DNA of 64,000 nucleotides from Pseudomonas sp. MIACH (GTDB lineage Bacteria; Pseudomonadota; Gammaproteobacteria; Pseudomonadales; Pseudomonadaceae), in contig NZ_LHVO01000069.1 of assembly GCF_001269925.1 (NCBI RefSeq), forward strand, positions 41,497-105,496, read 5' to 3'. Under the pieces are notes generated by a model. It saw only the letters and a list, made by a program, of their open reading frames with translations, searched no databases and was not told the origin of the DNA. This document shows positions 59,893-64,000 of this stretch, one piece after another. The stretch's first letter is position 1; each line of letters starts with the position of its first letter. Made by a program: the position numbers and the translations under genes.

Positions 59893-59985
59893 GGGAAGGA
59901 CCTCCTGTTTGTCCATGGCATCAGCCTACAGGCCAATTCGCACGTTTTTATTTCACAAGCTCACCAGCTTTTGAGGCGCCTACCG

Positions 59986-60438
59986 ATGAAACAGCAAGGC
60001 TTTACCCTGATCGAGTTGATGGTGGTGCTGGTGATCATCGGCATCGCCAGCGCCGCCATCAGCCTGACCATCAAGCCCGACCCACTGCACTTGCTGCGCA
60101 AGGACGCCGAGCGCCTGAGCCAACTGCTGCAAGTGGCCCAGGCGGAAGCGCGTGCCGATGGCCGACCGATCACCTGGCGCGCCGACGCCAAGGGCTTTCG
60201 CTTCAACCGCCGCAACGACGCTGGCAACGGCGTCGAGGCCTTCCAGGACGACAGCCAACTGCGTCCACGCCTATGGGAAAGCACGCCGATGCACATCAAC
60301 ATCGAACCCCGGCAAACCCTGGTGCTCGACGCCGAATGGATCAAGCCGCCGTTGCGAGTGGTGTTGTCCGATGGCCAACACAGCCTCAGCCTGCAACGCG
60401 ACGCCGCCGGCCTGATGCGCGTGGTGAGCCAGCCATGA
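59986..60438 (+). CDS. hxcU: Type II secretion minor pseudopilin GspH
   Basis: The 150-residue protein has a minimal leader (MKQQG) followed by FTLIELMVVLVIIGIASAAIS, Glu at +5. The domain after the helix (ERLSQLLQVAQAEARADGRPITWRADAKG in outline) is GspH-like. ATG 59986 follows GAGG; an in-frame TTG at 59971 is weaker. Its stop overlaps hxcW (ATGA, 60435-60438). Confidence 0.9.
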   Translation: MKQQGFTLIELMVVLVIIGIASAAISLTIKPDPLHLLRKDAERLSQLLQVAQAEARADGRPITWRADAKGFRFNRRNDAGNGVEAFQDDSQLRPRLWESTPMHINIEPRQTLVLDAEWIKPPLRVVLSDGQHSLSLQRDAAGLMRVVSQP

Positions 60439-61046
60439 ACCGATCCGAGCAAGGCTTCACCCTGATCGAAGTGATGGTGGCGATCATGCTCATGGCCGTG
60501 GTCAGCGTAATCGCCTGGCGCGGTCTGGACAGCGTCACCCGCGCCGACCAGCACCTGCAGGCGAGCAGCGAACAGACCGAAGTGCTGCTGCGCGCCCTGA
60601 ACCAGATGCAGCGCGACATCAGCCTGCGCGCCAGCGTCGAACTGAACGTCCCGGATCCTTCAAAGAACAGTGCGGAAAAAGTCGATGGGCTGGCGGCGGT
60701 GACGGTGCGCAGTTCCGACAGCAAAGGGTTTCGGCTGGACATCATTCGCAGCGCACCCCTCGACGGCGATGGCCTGCAACGGGTGCGCTGGTGGCTCAAG
60801 GGCGACAGTTTGTATCGCGCTGCGGCACCCGCGCGCGACCGCTATCCGCTGCCGGCGGCAAAGGATGGTGTGGTCGTGTTGAGCGGGGTCAGTGATCTGC
60901 AGGTGCGGGTGTGGGAGAAGGATAAGGGCTGGCGGCAGTTGAGCGGGAATCGGCGTGAGGATCCGTTGGGGCTGGAGATCAGTTTGGTGCGGGAGACGCC
61001 GCAGGGGGTGGAGAAGTATCGGCAGGTGGTGGGGCCTTTGCGCTAG
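60435..61046 (+). CDS. hxcW: Type II secretion minor pseudopilin GspJ
   Basis: The 203-residue protein has leader MNRSEQG and FTLIEVMVAIMLMAVVSVIAW, Glu at +5. ADQHLQASSEQTEVLLRALNQMQRD is the family's helical extension and QVRVWEKDKGWRQL, DPLGLEISLV the closing strands. ATG 60435 was taken; the same frame is open far upstream (to 59886), but that would swallow hxcU. It ends the plus-strand group; a degenerate REP and vreR follow. Confidence 0.9.
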   Translation: MNRSEQGFTLIEVMVAIMLMAVVSVIAWRGLDSVTRADQHLQASSEQTEVLLRALNQMQRDISLRASVELNVPDPSKNSAEKVDGLAAVTVRSSDSKGFRLDIIRSAPLDGDGLQRVRWWLKGDSLYRAAAPARDRYPLPAAKDGVVVLSGVSDLQVRVWEKDKGWRQLSGNRREDPLGLEISLVRETPQGVEKYRQVVGPLR

Positions 61047-61058
61047 TCTTTGGCGTTG

Positions 61059-61130
61059 AATGTGGGAGGTCCCACTACCTCTTCAACGTAGCGATGTCGC
61101 GCAGCAAACTGGAACCTCTGTGGCGAGCGG
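61059..61130. repeat. Degenerate REP composite
   Basis: AATGTGGGAG at 61059 and CTGTGGCGAGCGG ending at 61130 are the outer and inner cores of the composite seen at 35813 and 63860. The middle layer and mirror half are missing. It lies between convergent hxcW and vreR. Confidence 0.55.
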
Positions 61131-61170
61131 TCGACTGAAATTGCTTATGCAAGACTCGGCACAACAACAC

Positions 61171-62097
61171 CTAACTCAACAACACCACCCCACCCGGCAA
61201 CTCCGTGCACTTGGCCCCATACGCATCCCGAATCAACAACGCCACCCCCGCCAACTGCTGCAGGCTGAACCGTGCCTGTACGCGCCGTTGGCCGAGTTCC
61301 TTGTTGAGCAGCACCAGCATCCCCGGCCGGTAGCGGTTGATCTCGTCTACCACCGTGGCCAGGGTGGCGTTGTTGAAGACCAGGACCTGTTCGCGCCAGG
61401 CCACGACCGCCTGGGTGTCCACCACCACCGGTTCGCCCATGCCGGCCGCGTCGTAGCTCAGTTGCCGGCCGCTCTCCAGGCGCACGCTGCGCCCGGCAAC
61501 GTCCACCGACAACCATCCCTCGATACAGGTCACGCACACCGTGCGGTCGGTGTTGCGCAGATTGAAACGTGCCTGCGCCGCACTCACCCAGCCTTCCCCC
61601 GCCAGCACCTTGAGCGGCTGTGCGGAATGGGAGATCACTTCGACTTCGCCTTCAAGCAATTCAAGGCCCTGCCCCACTTGGCTCACGCGCGTTTGGGTAT
61701 TGAGTTCCAGGCTGACCCCGTTACTCAACAACACTTGGCGTTGTTCGCCGACTTCGGTGCGATAGTCCGCCGTGAGGCCGGCAAAACCACCGGGGGAGCC
61801 GACCTGCACCATCACCACAGCGGCCGATGCGGCAATCGCGCCGCCCAGGAATGCACGGCGGCCGAAACTGCGCGGTTGCGATACCTGCTCAAGCGCCGGT
61901 GCCAACTGCTGCCACATCGCCTTGGCCTGCTCGAACGCCTGGGCGTGCTCGGGGCTTTGCGCACACCAGGCTTTGAGCGCCTTGGCATCGGCCACGGTGG
62001 CGCGGCCCGAGGTCAGCACGAGCAGCCAGTCGCGGGCTTCATCGTGCAGGGGGCTGGCGGCGGAGTGCCGGGCGGCGGAGAGGCTAAAAATGTTCAA
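61171..62097 (-). CDS. vreR: FecR-type anti-sigma factor
   Basis: The 308-residue protein has an N-terminal cytoplasmic anti-sigma domain (about 15-70: DEARDWLLVLTSGRATVADAKALKAWC in outline, QAFEQAKAMWQ). A membrane span (about 84-100) includes GRRAFLGGAIAASAAVV, a twin-Arg-like start. A periplasmic FecR domain follows (about 105-215: DYRTEVGEQRQVLLSNG, LLEGEVEVIS). It should hold VreI inactive until VreA signals. Its TTG start (62097) lacks a strong ribosome site. It is the last gene of vreA-vreI-vreR, 37 bp after vreI. Position matches PA0676. Confidence 0.88.
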   Translation of the reverse strand: MNIFSLSAARHSAASPLHDEARDWLLVLTSGRATVADAKALKAWCAQSPEHAQAFEQAKAMWQQLAPALEQVSQPRSFGRRAFLGGAIAASAAVVMVQVGSPGGFAGLTADYRTEVGEQRQVLLSNGVSLELNTQTRVSQVGQGLELLEGEVEVISHSAQPLKVLAGEGWVSAAQARFNLRNTDRTVCVTCIEGWLSVDVAGRSVRLESGRQLSYDAAGMGEPVVVDTQAVVAWREQVLVFNNATLATVVDEINRYRPGMLVLLNKELGQRRVQARFSLQQLAGVALLIRDAYGAKCTELPGGVVLLS

Positions 62098-62134
62098 GCG
62101 GGCAAATACTCACGGTTTTATCAGGGACTCGACT

Positions 62135-62680
62135 CTAAGACGGTTTTCCGGCCCCGGGACCGAACCGCTGGATCACTTTTCTTTCCAAACGCTTGGCGCA
62201 GTGGCCCAGGGCGGCCTTGATTTCCTTCTCGACCATGCGCGTGGAAATGCCGAAACGCTGGGAGATTTCCAGGTGCGGCGCCTCTTCCAGGCGGGCGGCG
62301 ATGAGGATCTTGCGGCGGCGTGCCGGCAGTTCGTAGAGCGCCTTGACCAGGGACTGGATTTCTTTCTGGCCGCCCACCACCCGTGACGGGTCCTGGGCTT
62401 CGTCGGCGCTTTGCAGCAGTTCTTCGACCTCGCTGCCGGTGAGCAGGCGCGCGTCGGCCTGGCGGCGGTCGGCGGCGATGTTCAGGGCCATGCGGTACAG
62501 GTAGGCATTGGGTTGCGCCAGGTTGGGCGGCACTTCCATGCGGTCGACCCGTAGGTAGGTTTCGTGCAGCACATCGTTGGCCAGGTCCTCCGAACCCAGG
62601 CGCTTGCGCAAACGCACCTTGAAGTCGTCGTAGGAGGCCAGGAACAAACCGACCATCGTGCTGTGCCCGGTATTTTTCAT
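62135..62680 (-). CDS. vreI: ECF sigma factor (FecI-like)
   Basis: The 181-residue protein has sigma region 2 (about 8-75: LANDVLHETYLRVDRM, PNAYLYRMALNIAADRRQ) and region 4 (about 115-170: LPARRRKILIAARLEEAPHLEISQRFG in outline, STRMVEKEIKAALGHC). ATG 62680 overlaps the vreA stop (ATGA, 62677-62680); the in-frame start at 62710 lies within vreA and was rejected. In P. aeruginosa this sigma (PA0675) works with PhoB on the hxc-pdt block; the same role is inferred here from identical synteny. Confidence 0.9.
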   Translation of the reverse strand: MKNTGHSTMVGLFLASYDDFKVRLRKRLGSEDLANDVLHETYLRVDRMEVPPNLAQPNAYLYRMALNIAADRRQADARLLTGSEVEELLQSADEAQDPSRVVGGQKEIQSLVKALYELPARRRKILIAARLEEAPHLEISQRFGISTRMVEKEIKAALGHCAKRLERKVIQRFGPGAGKPS

Positions 62681-63384
62681 CCGCCCCAGGCTCCGTTTGC
62701 TGCTGTGCATTCCATGCGCATTCCTGTTGTGTCGGGCATCAAAAGTAAAGTCACCGGTTGGCGCAGCGAGCTCGGCGCCGGGCGTTCGACCCGCGTGGCT
62801 CCCAGATTGCGTACCAGTGCTTCATCGCGTTGTTCATCGCCGGTGGAGCTGACCAACCGACTGTGTTCGATCAGCCCTTGCGGGTTGACCCACACCTGCA
62901 CCAGCGCGCGGAAACTGCCGGGCCGGGTCAGCGGCGAGCGGCACAGGCTGGTCTCGATGGCCTGCTGCAAGGCCGTGGCGTAGCTGTTGTTAATCCGCGC
63001 GGCGTTGCGTGCCGCCGCACCACGGGTCGCAGGCGGCTGGCTGACCGCGGGCAACTGCAAGGTGAACGCATCACTGCGCGCATAACGCGCCATCAGGCCA
63101 CTCCCCGTCAGCAACATCGCCAGAGCCTCCTGCGCCGTAAAACGCCCGCGCACACTGATGGAACGCCGGCCCCGCGTCAGTTCGCGGTCGACCAGCACCG
63201 CCATTCCGGTGGCGCGGCTGTACGCTTGCAGGGCGTGTTCCAGGTCTTGCGCCGGCAGGTTCAACAGCAGCTGCGGTGACTCAGCCTGCGCGACGCGACC
63301 ACCGGCCAGCAGCAACAGCAAGACCAGGGCGCATACGGCGCGCCTCCAGGCCCCCTGTTCACCCCCTGCTCTGCATCGCTGCAC
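62677..63384 (-). CDS. vreA: VreA-like signalling protein: STN domain plus TonB-type C-terminal domain
   Basis: The 235-residue protein has a signal peptide (AVCALVLLLLLAGGRVAQA) and a secretin/TonB short N-terminal (STN) domain (about 38-88: LNLPAQDLEHALQAYSRATGMAVLVD in outline, GRFTAQEALAMLLTGSGL). A linker follows, then a TonB-C-like domain (about 130-225): NNSYATALQQAIETSL, RALVQVWVNPQGLIEHSRLV, PVTLLLM. It has no barrel, unlike usual transducers such as FecA. GTG 63384 starts it. It should pass an unknown signal to VreR. Position matches PA0674. Confidence 0.88.
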   Translation of the reverse strand: MQRCRAGGEQGAWRRAVCALVLLLLLAGGRVAQAESPQLLLNLPAQDLEHALQAYSRATGMAVLVDRELTRGRRSISVRGRFTAQEALAMLLTGSGLMARYARSDAFTLQLPAVSQPPATRGAAARNAARINNSYATALQQAIETSLCRSPLTRPGSFRALVQVWVNPQGLIEHSRLVSSTGDEQRDEALVRNLGATRVERPAPSSLRQPVTLLLMPDTTGMRMECTAANGAWGG

Positions 63385-63537
63385 GGCCGACGCGCCCTAG
63401 AAAACCGTCATCCTGAGGCCAGTTTATGAACCTGATGTTACGGTGATAGCAAAAAAAACATCACGGTGACGAGAGGCCCGCTGCACTAGACTTGCTCACC
63501 TACCGGCCCATTCCTTCGGGCCCGCCAGGAGGCCTCG
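63385..63537. promoter_or_regulatory. Divergent promoter region of vreA
   Basis: This 153-bp region separates vreA (minus) from a small plus-strand gene. An imperfect inverted repeat, GTTACGGTGA (63438-63447) and TCACGGTGAC (63461-63470, 8 of 10 matching as reverse complement), flanks an A-rich spacer. A weak Pho-box-like arrangement (CTATCAC on the minus strand at 63443-63449) is inside. Promoters for both genes are expected here. Confidence 0.4.
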
Positions 63538-63837
63538 ATGAAGCGCTTACCGATCCTCGCCAGCCTGTTGCTGTGCGCGGCCCTACCCTTGCACGCCCAC
63601 GCCGAAAACTGCGCCGACGTCTCGGTGGATGGCTACAAGGCGCCCGACTATGGCTGCCTGAGCCAGCAGATGGGCAACGACACCAATGCCGCCAAAGCCG
63701 CGCAGAAAAACCGCGAGGCGCAAGGCATTGCCGTGGACAAGCGCCAGCCCAACAAGCTCGGCCTGGCCACCCCGGCGGCGACCAGCGTGCGCATGGGCAA
63801 CACGTTCGGCACCTCGGTGAAGCCGCAGCGGCCTTGA
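63538..63837 (+). CDS. Small secreted protein of unknown function
   Basis: The 99-residue protein has a signal peptide (LPILASLLLCAALPLHAHA, cleavage near residue 22). The ~77-residue mature part has two Cys (ENCADVS, DYGCLSQQM) likely disulphide-bonded, an Ala/Asn-rich helical middle and a Gly/Thr/Pro tail. ATG 63538 follows CAGGAGG at 6 nt. It is divergent from vreA, so it may belong to the same response, possibly as a secreted marker. No family is recognised. Confidence 0.75.
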   Translation: MKRLPILASLLLCAALPLHAHAENCADVSVDGYKAPDYGCLSQQMGNDTNAAKAAQKNREAQGIAVDKRQPNKLGLATPAATSVRMGNTFGTSVKPQRP

Positions 63838-63859
63838 ACTGTTTGAGCAACACAGAACC

Positions 63860-64000
63860 AATGTGGGAGGGGATTGCCCCCGATGGCGGTGGGTCAGTCA
63901 ATGATGCTGTGACTGTGCTGCTAGGGGGGCAGAGGTATCTACATAACGTTGGCTCAACGCTGAACGCGCGGCAGATAGGGCTGTTGTGGCGAGCGGGCTT
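63860..64000. repeat. Left half of a REP composite, cut by the window edge
   Basis: From left to right: AATGTGGGAGGGGATTGCC, then GTGGGTCAGTCA, then GGTATCTACATAACG, then TGTGGCGAGCGGGCTT at the edge. These are the layers of the composite at 35813-36179, in the same order. The mirror half would lie beyond position 64000. Confidence 0.75.

Noticed and set aside
59886..60434. N-terminal extension of hxcW by 183 codons
   Set aside because: It lies over hxcU in another frame; the prepilin leader starts at 60435 with an ATGA overlap to hxcU.

Overview
The window looks like a chromosomal segment of a fluorescent Pseudomonas (P. fluorescens group). The reasons are family resemblance of the genes, high GC coding bias, and many intergenic REP-type palindromes of the kind built on TGTGGGAGGGGGCTTGC and TGTGGCGAGCGGGCTTG. 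No rRNA, tRNA, CRISPR array, integrase or intact transposase was seen. All identifications rest on reading motifs and gene order; no search was run.

Positions 1-15487 hold a surface-glycan locus. Five tightly coupled genes on the minus strand (4,6-dehydratase, aminotransferase, hydrolysing 2-epimerase, NulO synthase, O/N-acetyltransferase) spell a nonulosonic (legionaminic/sialic-like) acid pathway. Divergent from them run a CBS-nucleotidyltransferase (PtmE-like), a small lipoprotein, a GT-B-like protein, an ABC-2 glycan exporter (Wzm/Wzt type), a GT52/polysialyltransferase-like protein and a beta-helix protein with RTX repeats. A GT2 glycosyltransferase closes the region on the minus strand. 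No CMP-NulO synthetase is inside the window.

Positions 15986-20743 are mostly housekeeping: a KefC-type antiporter, a small secreted protein, an esterase, cobF and a histidine-phosphatase-fold protein with an altered active-site motif. A 1538-residue multi-domain, probably toxic protein (20902-25518) follows.

Positions 25545-63384 match, gene by gene as I recall it, the P. aeruginosa PA0701-PA0674 block. A ten-gene operon (minus strand, 35606 to 25545) encodes PhdA-like, the TpsB transporter PdtB, ExbB2 (with an extracytoplasmic LamG-like extension), ExbD2, a TonB-like protein, a porin, three periplasmic or cytoplasmic helpers including a parvulin, and a LysR regulator. Next come the 4163-residue TpsA exoprotein PdtA, a DING-family phosphate-binding/phosphatase protein, the Hxc-type second type II secretion system (hxcS,R,Q,Z,Y,X,T on the minus strand; hxcV,U,W on the plus; hxcP on the minus) and the cell-surface-signalling trio vreR-vreI-vreA. 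In P. aeruginosa this set is the phosphate-starvation (PhoB plus sigma-VreI) regulon: VreA/VreR/VreI sense, Hxc exports phosphatases of the DING/LapA type, and PdtB exports PdtA. A near-identical 23-bp motif containing a Pho-box-like TGTCAT sits at matching distances upstream of both phdA and pdtA, supporting co-regulation here.

Dispersed repeats are conspicuous: nested inverted REP composites at 18448-18641 and 35813-36179, a half copy of the latter at the right edge (63860-64000), and a cruciform-forming element that splits the hxc operon between hxcQ and hxcR.
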